DNA of 16,018 bases from positions 1 to 16,018 of the forward strand of contig NZ_CALAGI010000114.1 of NCBI RefSeq assembly GCF_937891315.1, read 5' to 3'. The first letter of the stretch is position 1; the number at the start of each line of letters is the position of its first letter. The notes under the pieces were generated by a model. That model searched no databases. It saw nothing but the letters and a program-made list of their open reading frames with translations, and had not been told where the DNA came from. Shown piece after piece: positions 6,417 to 13,093 of this stretch. The stretch comes from an uncultured Amaricoccus sp. (lineage in GTDB: Bacteria; Pseudomonadota; Alphaproteobacteria; Rhodobacterales; Rhodobacteraceae). The position numbers and the translations under genes were made by a program.

Positions 6417-6519
6417 CGCAATATCCAACCAGACGGAATCGTCTGGTGGTCAGGATATCGCGTTGAATCAAGCCTCTGGGGTGGACGGGCCGGCTCTGCC
6501 GGATCGGCTTTCGCTCTGG
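6414..6519 (+). repeat. Two-hairpin palindromic repeat, copy 1 (after accC)
   Basis: This 106-bp element aligns without gaps to copy 3 (9497-9602) with 14 mismatches by hand count; the first 36 bp are identical. Hairpin 1 has the outer arm TAGCGCAATATC (6414-6425) against GATATCGCGTTG (6454-6465) and the perfect inner stem ACCAGACG-GAAT-CGTCTGGT (6428-6447). Hairpin 2 has 6476-6485 against 6510-6519, with the inner stem CCGGC-TCT-GCCGG (6490-6502). Hairpin 2 here pairs fully only if G-U pairs are counted on the plus strand. The element begins on the accC stop codon. It may act as a terminator or RNA 3' end. Confidence 0.9.
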
Positions 6520-6559
6520 TCCCCGCGACATCTGGTCCGAGGTTCATACGGCATTGGAA

Positions 6560-6588
6560 TTGACGCGATTTCGCAAACATCGGACGAT
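6560..6588 (+). promoter_or_regulatory. Weak candidate promoter for aat
   Basis: TTGACG (6560-6565) and GACGAT (6583-6588) are 17 bp apart. The -35 matches five of six bases and the -10 only three. It lies 33 bp before the aat start and downstream of repeat copy 1, which would fit aat having its own transcript. Confidence 0.3.
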
Positions 6589-6621
6589 TTCACCCGACCG
6601 GAACGCGTTCTAGAGGCGGCC

Positions 6622-7269
6622 ATGCGCGACGGCCCCGACATCACGCCGATGCTGCTGCTGCGCGCCTATGCCTCGGGCGTGTTTCCGATGGCGGACGCGG
6701 CGGATGCCGAGGATGTCTACTGGATCGACCCGGAGCAGCGCGGCATCCTGCCGCTCGATGCCATGCATGTGCCCCGGCGTCTCGCCCGCGCCTTTCGTTC
6801 CGACGAAGTCGAGATCCATGTGAACCGCGCCTTCGCCGAGGTGGTCACGGCCTGCGCCGACCGGCCGGAGACCTGGATCAACGGCCAGATCCATCGTCTC
6901 TATCGCGACCTGCACCGGATGGGCTTCGCGCATTCCGTCGAAATCTGGTCAGGCGGCGCGCTCCGGGGCGGGCTCTATGGCGTGGCGCTCGGCGGCGCCT
7001 TCTTCGGCGAGAGCATGTTCAGTCGCGCCCGCGACACGTCGAAATTCGCGCTGATCGCGCTGGTCGCGCGGCTGCGGGCCGGCGGCTTCACCCTGCTCGA
7101 CACCCAGTTCATCACGCCACATCTCGCCAGCCTCGGCGGAATCGAAATCTCCCGCGCCGACTATCACCAGCGGTTGCGCACGGCCACCAACCGGCCGGCG
7201 AGCTTTCTCGCGCTCCCCATGGATACGCCGCGTCAGCGGTTGTTGCAGCTCACGACCCAGACGTCGTAA
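6622..7269 (+). CDS. aat: Leucyl/phenylalanyl-tRNA--protein transferase
   Basis: A 215-residue cytoplasmic enzyme that adds Leu or Phe to the N-terminus of proteins, marking them for ClpS/ClpAP degradation. The start MRDGPDITPMLLLRAYASG follows GAGG by 5 nt; the long upstream extension of the frame runs through the repeat and accC and is not coding. Family signatures in order: GVFPMADAADAEDVYWIDP, RGILPLDAMHVPRRLAR, TWINGQIHRLYRDLHRMGFA followed by HSVEIW, GGLYGVALGGAFFGESMFSR, and DTQFITPHLASLGGIEISRA. The length is normal. It overlaps the convergent DUF2155 gene by 37 bp at the 3' end. Confidence 0.96.
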   Translation: MRDGPDITPMLLLRAYASGVFPMADAADAEDVYWIDPEQRGILPLDAMHVPRRLARAFRSDEVEIHVNRAFAEVVTACADRPETWINGQIHRLYRDLHRMGFAHSVEIWSGGALRGGLYGVALGGAFFGESMFSRARDTSKFALIALVARLRAGGFTLLDTQFITPHLASLGGIEISRADYHQRLRTATNRPASFLALPMDTPRQRLLQLTTQTS

Positions 7270-7619
7270 CGCGGATGATCCAGCGCCGACAGCGCCGGCG
7301 ACGAGGCGAACATCCAGCCGGAAAACCGCGGATGATCCTCGCGCGTGTCACGGATGCGCAGAAAGGCATAGGCGTCGCCCTTGGGATTGTCCTCCGGCAC
7401 GCGGCAGGTGTCGGCGGTGATCTCCAGCCGGCCGAAACGCACCGTCTCGCCCACCTGAACCGTCAGATCGGTGGTCGCGCCGTTCAGCGTGTCGAGGGCG
7501 CGCAGATGCAGCTCGTTCACCTGGCGCGTCCGCTGGTCGTTGGCGATCTGCACCGACTGCGCCGCCACCGCCTGCATTCCGGCGCAGAGCGTGGCGAAAA
7601 GAATCAGCAGGCGCGTCAT
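7233..7619 (-). CDS. DUF2155-domain secreted protein
   Basis: A 128-residue protein with a signal peptide (residues 1-20, ending AVAA-Q). The DUF2155 pattern is clear: LHLRALDTLNGATTDLTVQV, FGRLEITADTCRVPEDNPKG, and SGWMFASSPALSALDHPRYD followed by VWVVSC. Two cysteines, C72 and C125, could form a periplasmic disulfide. The function of the family is unknown. It is the last gene of an NDUFA12-mlaD-DUF2155 unit, its ATG overlapping the mlaD stop as ATGA, and it is convergent and overlapping with aat. The association with mlaD suggests, but does not show, a role in the cell envelope. Confidence 0.93.
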   Translation of the reverse strand: MTRLLILFATLCAGMQAVAAQSVQIANDQRTRQVNELHLRALDTLNGATTDLTVQVGETVRFGRLEITADTCRVPEDNPKGDAYAFLRIRDTREDHPRFSGWMFASSPALSALDHPRYDVWVVSCNNR

Positions 7620-8056
7620 TTTCCGGTGCCGAACCGCATGAGCAGGTTCAGGAGATCGACCGAGCCTTGGGTATTGGTGATCTCGTCCCCGGACGCCAGC
7701 ATGATGTCGGACGCGCCGGGCGTGATCTCGACGAAGTTGCCGCCGAGCAACCCTTCGGACGCGATCTTCACATCCGAATCCTCCGGGACGCTCAGCCCGT
7801 CGCGGACGGTGAAGCGCGCCCTGGCCATGAAGGTCGCGTCGTCGAGGTCGAGCGATGTCACGCTCCCGACCTTGATCCCCGCGATCCGCACATCGGTGCC
7901 GACCGAGACGCCATCGACATTGCGAAAGTTCGCCGTCAGCGGATAGCTGTCGCCCGTCACGCGGTAGCCGCTGGTCTGGCCGGCATAGACCACGAAACCG
8001 GCGGCGACGAAGACGACGGCCGCGCCGATGACGGCCTCGGCCACGTTGTTGGCCAT
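7616..8056 (-). CDS. mlaD: MlaD-like MCE-domain phospholipid transport protein
   Basis: A 146-residue protein with an N-terminal membrane anchor (about 8-26, VIGAAVVFVAAGFVVYAGQ). One MCE domain follows (about 37-115): YPLTANFRNVDGVSVGTDVR, IAGIKVGSVTSLDLD and GLLGGNFVEITPGA. MlaD forms the periplasmic ring of the Mla transporter that moves phospholipids between the membranes to maintain outer-membrane asymmetry. It is shorter than E. coli MlaD (183 residues) and lacks part of the C-terminal helix. No mlaE, mlaF or mlaC lies nearby, so its transporter partners must be encoded elsewhere. It is 10 bp downstream of the NDUFA12 gene and overlaps the DUF2155 gene by 4 bp. Confidence 0.93.
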   Translation of the reverse strand: MANNVAEAVIGAAVVFVAAGFVVYAGQTSGYRVTGDSYPLTANFRNVDGVSVGTDVRIAGIKVGSVTSLDLDDATFMARARFTVRDGLSVPEDSDVKIASEGLLGGNFVEITPGASDIMLASGDEITNTQGSVDLLNLLMRFGTGK

Positions 8057-8066
8057 GTCGGGGCCC

Positions 8067-8450
8067 CTATTCCGGCTTCCAGGCCTCGTAGTCGCGCGAC
8101 ACCGCCGGCCCGGCGGCCAGCAGGCTGCCGGACGGATGGTAGGCGAGATCGGTACCGGTCAGGTTCGGCTCATGCGGCTTTTCCCACGGCTTGCGCGGCA
8201 GTGGCGCCGTCGTTGGCGGCTGCTGCCAGGTGTGGTGCAGCCAGCCGTGCCATTCGGGCGCGATCCGGCTCGCCTCGATCTCGCCATTGTAGATGACCCA
8301 GCGTCGCGCGCCGTCGGCCGTCTGGTAATAGACGTTGCCTTGGGAATCCTCGCCCACCCGCTGGCCCTTGCGCCAGGTATGGAAGCGCGTGGCGATGGTC
8401 TGGTTGTTCCACCAGGTAAGGAGGTCGAGCACGATGGTCTTCAGGCCCAT
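8067..8450 (-). CDS. NADH:ubiquinone oxidoreductase accessory subunit, NDUFA12 (17.2 kDa/B17.2) family
   Basis: A 127-residue protein starting MGLKTIVLDLLTWWNNQTIA. Family features: GQRVGEDSQGNVYYQT, RRWVIYNGEIEASRI, and PEWHGWLHHTW followed by a Pro-rich C-terminus (PLPRKPWEKPHEPNLTGT). It is one of the few supernumerary complex I subunits shared by alphaproteobacteria and mitochondria, acting at the membrane arm side of the complex. Two in-frame ATGs lie 6 nt apart. The second (8450) is chosen because GAGG at 8460-8457 is 6 nt from it but directly abuts the first. It heads the unit with mlaD and DUF2155 and has a good promoter. Confidence 0.95.
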   Translation of the reverse strand: MGLKTIVLDLLTWWNNQTIATRFHTWRKGQRVGEDSQGNVYYQTADGARRWVIYNGEIEASRIAPEWHGWLHHTWQQPPTTAPLPRKPWEKPHEPNLTGTDLAYHPSGSLLAAGPAVSRDYEAWKPE

Positions 8451-8479
8451 GGGCATCCTCGGAGGTCCGCGTCCCGACA

Positions 8480-8508
8480 GTTATGGCGCAAGCGGCCGCG
8501 TCGGTCCA
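8480..8508 (-). promoter_or_regulatory. Promoter of the NDUFA12-mlaD-DUF2155 operon
   Basis: On the minus strand TGGACC (8508-8503) and CATAAC (8485-8480) are exactly 17 bp apart. Each matches four of six sigma70 consensus bases. The expected transcript would begin near 8473, about 23 nt before the start codon. Confidence 0.6.
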
Positions 8509-8626
8509 GCGGCAGAAATCGCACTGACCATGAGATTCGATCCATCAGGCGGAAAACGATCGGAAATTCGCACATGGAAACCATATGGGCGTTTCCTGAC
8601 GCGAGGCGACGCTTCCGGGGGACCGG

Positions 8627-8696
8627 TCAGGATATTGCGTCAAATCAGGACTCCGGAGTGGGTGAGCCGGCTTTGCCGGATCGGACTCCGCTCCGG
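8627..8696 (+). repeat. Two-hairpin palindromic repeat, copy 2 (right part conserved)
   Basis: These 70 bp align without gaps to bases 37-106 of copies 1 and 3. Hairpin 2 is intact: CCGGAGTGGG (8653-8662) against TCCGCTCCGG (8687-8696), with the inner stem CCGGC-TTT-GCCGG (8667-8679). Two stem pairs are changed on both sides relative to copy 3 (T-A to C-G and A-T to G-C). The left half has diverged, although TGACGCGA (8597-8604) can still pair with TTGCGTCA (8635-8642). Confidence 0.8.
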
Positions 8697-8810
8697 CGGA
8701 GGATTCGCCGGCGCCCGACCGGGGTCCGTTCCGGCCTCCCGGGCTCACTCGCACACCCCCGGCTCCGTCGCCGCGAACGCGACGAGCATCATCCGGCCAG
8801 CGCGACCGCC

Positions 8811-8833
8811 TCAAAGGCGGACCGAGGTCCGCC
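8811..8833 (-). terminator. Terminator-like palindrome directly after the FMN reductase gene
   Basis: Read on the minus strand, the TAG stop is followed at once by GGCGGAC-CTCG-GTCCGCC (8833-8816), a 7-bp stem with a tetraloop, and then TTT. This is a reasonable intrinsic terminator although the T-run is short. The same 18-bp palindrome in opposite orientation occurs at 9434-9451. Confidence 0.6.
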
Positions 8834-9388
8834 CTACGTGCGCGCTTTCACATAGTTCGCGAAGCCGCTCAGATACGTCGCCAGGCGCTTGCGGGCTTCC
8901 TCGCCCGCCAGCCGCCCGTCCACGAACTCCGACCCGGCGCGGCTGACCATCAGCCGGCCGTCGAACCACGCGTCGGTGCCGAGCGTGCGCAGAACCGGCA
9001 ACCAGGCGTTCTGCGACAGGATGGTGCCGAAATTCCCCGGCGAGGCACCGATCAGCGCCACCGGCTTGCCGCCGAACACCCGCGGAATGTCCCCGGTCGG
9101 CCGGGTCATCCAGTCGATGGCGTTCTTGAACACACCCGGAATCGAATTGTTGTATTCCGGCGTCACCAGCAACAGGCCATCCGCCGCCGCCACCGCGTCC
9201 TTCAGCCGGGTGACGGCCGGCGGGATACCCTCGGCGGCTTCGAGATCGCCGTCATAGAGCGGCACGCCATGGATGGTCTCCTCGATGATCTCGCAGCCCT
9301 CGGGCGCGAGCTCCACCGCCGCGCGCAGAAGCGCCGCGTTGAACGAGCCGGCCCGCAGGCTGCCCGAAATCCCGACGATCCTCACCAT
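8834..9388 (-). CDS. NADPH-dependent FMN reductase (ChrR/azoreductase-like quinone reductase)
   Basis: A 184-residue flavodoxin-fold protein. The FMN phosphate loop is at residues 6-19 (GISGSLRAGSFNAA) and the family signature PEYNNSIPGVFKNAIDW is at 77-93, followed by GKPVALIGASPGNFGT. Such enzymes reduce FMN, quinones, azo dyes or chromate with NAD(P)H and often protect against oxidative stress; the substrate cannot be told from sequence. ATG at 9388 follows GAGGGGG by about 7 nt. The gene stands alone and is bracketed by two inverted copies of an 18-bp palindrome. Confidence 0.93.
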   Translation of the reverse strand: MVRIVGISGSLRAGSFNAALLRAAVELAPEGCEIIEETIHGVPLYDGDLEAAEGIPPAVTRLKDAVAAADGLLLVTPEYNNSIPGVFKNAIDWMTRPTGDIPRVFGGKPVALIGASPGNFGTILSQNAWLPVLRTLGTDAWFDGRLMVSRAGSEFVDGRLAGEEARKRLATYLSGFANYVKART

Positions 9389-9422
9389 GCCCGGTCCCCC
9401 TCATGCACAAACGAAACTCCCC

Positions 9423-9451
9423 AAAAACCGCGGGGCGGACCTCGGTCCGCC
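9423..9451 (-). terminator. Second copy of the 18-bp palindrome with a T-run
   Basis: Read on the minus strand, GGCGGACC-GA-GGTCCGCC (9451-9434) is followed by CCGCGG and a run of five T (9427-9423). It lies downstream of the lytic transglycosylase gene and upstream of the FMN reductase gene, both on the minus strand, so it probably ends the transglycosylase transcript. Confidence 0.55.
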
Positions 9452-9496
9452 GCCTGCCCGCAAGCCGTCCCGGTAGAACCCGCCCCGGCCCGCCGC

Positions 9497-9602
9497 TAGC
9501 GCAATATCCAACCAGACGGAATCGTCTGGTGGCTAAGATATTGCGCTAAATCAAGACTCTAGAGCGGACGAGCCGGCTCTGCCGGATCGGCCTCCGCTCT
9601 AG
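9497..9602 (+). repeat. Two-hairpin palindromic repeat, copy 3 (best conserved stems)
   Basis: Hairpin 1: TAGCGCAATATC (9497-9508) pairs perfectly with GATATTGCGCTA (9537-9548), and the inner stem ACCAGACG-GAAT-CGTCTGGT (9511-9530) is also perfect. Hairpin 2: CTAGAGCGGA (9559-9568) pairs perfectly with TCCGCTCTAG (9593-9602), with the inner stem CCGGC-TCT-GCCGG (9573-9585). The right end supplies the TAG stop of the lytic transglycosylase gene on the minus strand. The 106-bp length and lack of any coding frame fit a REP/MITE-like intergenic element. Confidence 0.92.
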
Positions 9603-10072
9603 CGCAGGCCGGTTTCTTCCAGCAGGCCCTTCTTCTTGGCCTCGTAGTAATAGCCCCTGGAATACCAGCCGACCGCCGCGTCCGGATCGCCATCCGCGAC
9701 CAGCCAGGCACCGCGCAGGTATTTCACCGCGAATTTCAGATTGGTCTCGGCGTCGAGCAACCCGTCCGGACTGCCCTGATAGCCCATCTGCCGGGCGGTC
9801 GCCGGCAGGATCTGCATCAACCCGTAATAGGGTCCGTTGCGGGCGCCGGGATTGTGGGTGCTCTCGCGGATCACCACCCGCTGGGTCAGGGCGACGGGCA
9901 CTCCGTAGGTCTGGGAATAGCGCTCGATCAGCGCCCGGAGTTCCGGCGTCTCGTTCGGATTCAGCGCCCGCGACGCCTCGGGCGCCGGCGCCGCCGGGGC
10001 TTCGGCGCAGCCGGCGAGGCCGAGAAGGATCAGCGTGACAAGCGCGGCGAGCGGGCGGGCCTCGGGCGACAT
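9599..10072 (-). CDS. Lytic transglycosylase (SLT domain) lipoprotein
   Basis: A 157-residue protein with a lipoprotein signal peptide: hydrophobic segment about 8-20 and lipobox LAGC with the lipidated Cys at 22. A short Ala/Pro linker (23-41) precedes the SLT fold. The catalytic Glu is E70 in VVIRESTHNPGA. It is followed by YYGLMQILPATARQMG (82-97), NLKFAVKYLRGAW (111-123) and YSRGYYYEAKK (137-147), the usual SLT order. It would cut peptidoglycan from the periplasmic face of a membrane. It is short but contains the whole core domain. The C-terminus ends inside repeat copy 3, which provides the stop codon, so a few terminal residues may be of repeat origin or may have been lost. Confidence 0.93.
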   Translation of the reverse strand: MSPEARPLAALVTLILLGLAGCAEAPAAPAPEASRALNPNETPELRALIERYSQTYGVPVALTQRVVIRESTHNPGARNGPYYGLMQILPATARQMGYQGSPDGLLDAETNLKFAVKYLRGAWLVADGDPDAAVGWYSRGYYYEAKKKGLLEETGLR

Positions 10073-10156
10073 CTCGGTTTCTCCGAACGGGATCGTCGCG
10101 CGATTGTCGGTTTGGAGAGGTCCGCGTCAATCGGCGGCGGCGCCCGCTTTCGGCCA

Positions 10157-10174
10157 TCGGCGGTTGTCCGCCGA
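10157..10174 (-). terminator. Hairpin downstream of the lactate regulator gene
   Basis: TCGGCGG-TTGT-CCGCCGA forms a 7-bp stem with a 4-nt loop 30 bp beyond the regulator stop codon on the minus strand. No T-run follows on that strand, so an efficient intrinsic terminator is doubtful. Confidence 0.4.
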
Positions 10175-10203
10175 AACGGGTCCGGGAAACCGCGCCCGAA
10201 GTG

Positions 10204-11019
10204 TCACCCCCCGTCGGGCCCGGCGTCGGGCCCGGCCGGCCGGCTCCGCGCGCGGGCGCTGATGTTGCCGCCATCGATCCGGCGCAGGGAGATTTCGAGC
10301 CGGGCATCGGCGGCGACGATCTCGCTCAGCACGCGCTGGGTATAGGCCATATGTCCCGCCGCCGCCTTTCCCGCGGCCTCGGGATCGCGCGCCATTATCC
10401 CGTCGAAGATCGCGCGATGCTGGTCGAGCAGCACGTCGCGCACCTCCGGTCGGGCATAGAGCTTCACGCGGTTGTGAAACACGCCCTCGCGCAGCAGGCC
10501 GGACAGCGCCCGCATGATTTGCAGCAGCACGACATTGTGGCTCGCCTCGTAGACCGCGACATGCAGATCGGCATCCGCCTCCGCCTCGTCATGGGCGTCG
10601 GCCTTGCCATGCGCGGCGTCGATCCGCTCCATGCAGCCGCGCAAGGTCTCGCGATCGACCTCGTTGGCGCGGGTCGCCGCCAGCGACGCCGCCATGCTTT
10701 CCAGCGTCGCGCGCAATTCGAGATAATCGTCCACCACGTCGGCCCGCGACGACAGCAGCTCGATCAGGGGATCGGTCAGGCTCGTGGCAAGGGGCGCCAC
10801 GACCCTGCCCCCGCCCGCCTCGGCGACCAGCAGCCCCTTGTCCTCGAGCAGCTTTATCCCCTGTCGCACCGTCGGGCGCGAGACATTGAGCCTCGTCGCC
10901 ATCTCCCTTTCGGGTAAAAGCGACTCACCGGGCCGGAGTGAGCCTTCGAGGATCAGATCCTCGATATGCCGCGCGGTGTTCATCCCCGCGCCGGCGCCCT
11001 TGATCGCTTTTCTGTCCAT
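10204..11019 (-). CDS. lldR: FadR-subfamily GntR transcriptional regulator of lactate use (LldR-like)
   Basis: A 271-residue protein. The N-terminal winged helix covers about 13-75 (HIEDLILEGSLRPGESLLPE, VSRPTVRQGIKLLEDKGLLV), typical of GntR proteins. The C-terminal FCD domain covers about 94-235, with likely metal/ligand residues D149 and H153 (DADLHVAVYEASHN), H201 and H223. The tail after about 245 is Arg/Pro/Gly-rich and looks poorly conserved. The start at 11019 is preferred because AAGGA lies 10 nt upstream; ATGs at 11043, 11085 and 10983 are alternatives. It is divergent from lldP-dld-lldD and probably represses that operon until lactate binds. The lactate assignment comes from context, since FCD sequence alone does not identify the ligand. 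Confidence 0.88.
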   Translation of the reverse strand: MDRKAIKGAGAGMNTARHIEDLILEGSLRPGESLLPEREMATRLNVSRPTVRQGIKLLEDKGLLVAEAGGGRVVAPLATSLTDPLIELLSSRADVVDDYLELRATLESMAASLAATRANEVDRETLRGCMERIDAAHGKADAHDEAEADADLHVAVYEASHNVVLLQIMRALSGLLREGVFHNRVKLYARPEVRDVLLDQHRAIFDGIMARDPEAAGKAAAGHMAYTQRVLSEIVAADARLEISLRRIDGGNISARARSRPAGPDAGPDGG

Positions 11020-11090
11020 GCCAGCGCCATCCTTGTTCGCCATGGATTCCAGCGCCTTGGCCGACCGCAATCCATCAGGGGGCATGATAG

Positions 11091-11108
11091 CGGGAGAAAT
11101 CGCTCCCG
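11091..11108. other. Inverted repeat CGGGAG-AAATCG-CTCCCG
   Basis: A perfect 6-bp inverted repeat with a 6-bp spacer. It lies between the regulator's start candidates and the GTAAA sites. It may be a hairpin in the regulator's mRNA leader or a further protein-binding site. Confidence 0.5.
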
Positions 11109-11109
11109 G

Positions 11110-11121
11110 AAAGTAAACTTT
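11110..11121. promoter_or_regulatory. Candidate regulator half-site pair AAAGT-AA-ACTTT
   Basis: A 5-bp inverted repeat around AA that contains the GTAAA word also found in the site at 11138-11154. The two centres are about 30 bp apart, near three helical turns. It is AT-rich against a GC-rich background and lies between the divergent genes. Confidence 0.5.
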
Positions 11122-11126
11122 TCCAG

Positions 11127-11156
11127 TTGACGCGACAGGTAAAATTAATTTACCAT
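11127..11156 (+). promoter_or_regulatory. Candidate promoter of lldP-dld-lldD
   Basis: TTGACG (11127-11132) and TACCAT (11151-11156) are separated by 18 bp and match five and four of six consensus bases. The main inverted repeat (11138-11154) fills the spacer, the position expected for a repressor site. A leader of roughly 180 nt would follow. Confidence 0.5.
11138..11154. promoter_or_regulatory. Candidate operator GGTAAA-N5-TTTACC
   Basis: Perfect 6-bp arms (GGTAAA at 11138-11143 and TTTACC at 11149-11154) with a 5-bp AT centre. FadR-type GntR regulators bind short inverted repeats with GGT/ACC ends, so this is the best candidate site for the adjacent regulator. It lies between the -35 and -10 of the candidate lldP promoter. 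Confidence 0.6.
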
Positions 11157-11267
11157 AAATTACAGCTTGGTCCATCAGAAGGCCAGCACCCACAACCGGA
11201 GGAAACGCAGGCCCGCGGGACGGGCCCTCTGCCCGACCAACCGGCGGTTGCCGACCCCCCCTGAATC

Positions 11268-11344
11268 ATGAAGTTCAACAAGGCAATCGCGCCGCCGGCT
11301 TCCACCGGTTTCGGCGTCATGCGCAAAATACGGAGGAAGACCGC

Positions 11345-11348
<4 letters not shown>
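11268..11348 (+). CDS. Possible 26-residue leader ORF ending on the lldP start codon
   Basis: ATG at 11268 opens 26 codons with a basic C-terminus (MKFNKAIAPPASTGFGVMRK, then IRRKTA) and stops at TGA 11346-11348. The stop overlaps the TTG start of lldP (11345-11347) as TTGA. The lldP Shine-Dalgarno lies within its last codons, so translation could be coupled. No good ribosome binding site is seen before the ATG, which is the main reason for doubt. Confidence 0.3.
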
Positions 11349-13036
<1,688 letters not shown>

Positions 13037-13045
13037 CCAAGCCTC

Positions 13046-13073
13046 GGGTCCGGGGGCGCGCGCTCCCGGACCC
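13046..13073 (+). terminator. Strong intercistronic hairpin between lldP and dld
   Basis: GGGTCCGGG (13046-13054) pairs perfectly with CCCGGACCC (13065-13073) around a 10-nt GC-rich loop; only TT follows. It begins 10 bp after the lldP stop and ends 20 bp before the dld start. It may protect the lldP mRNA end or partly end transcription, giving unequal amounts of permease and dehydrogenases. Confidence 0.6.
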
Positions 13074-13093
13074 TTCACCACGAGGGGGGAACA

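Larger units (their letters stand above)
8509..8833. other. Intergenic stretch with repeat copy 2 and hairpins, no gene
   Basis: Between the NDUFA12 promoter and the end of the FMN reductase gene no reading frame resembles a protein. It holds the core of repeat copy 2 (8627-8696), a hairpin CGTCGC-CGCGAAC-GCGACG (8766-8784) and the terminator-like palindrome at 8816-8833. The rest shows no structure I can name. Confidence 0.6.

Noticed and set aside
5016..6428. A 470-codon minus-strand open frame opposite accC
   Set aside because: It has the same length as accC because it is the complementary frame. The plus strand has every AccC catalytic residue, and the minus translation has no recognisable motif.
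8545..8814. An 89-codon minus-strand frame across repeat copy 2
   Set aside because: It runs through the palindromic repeat and gives a low-complexity Arg/Ser/Pro-rich product with no start signal.
6414..9602. CRISPR array explanation for the clustered palindromic repeats
   Set aside because: There are only three copies, spaced by more than a kilobase and separated by ordinary genes, with no regular spacers and no cas genes.
9497..9606. Target-site duplication TAGCGCA at both ends of repeat copy 3
   Set aside because: The left TAGCGCA is part of the element's own hairpin arm and is shared with copy 1, while copy 1 has no matching right flank. The match at 9600-9606 is therefore probably chance.
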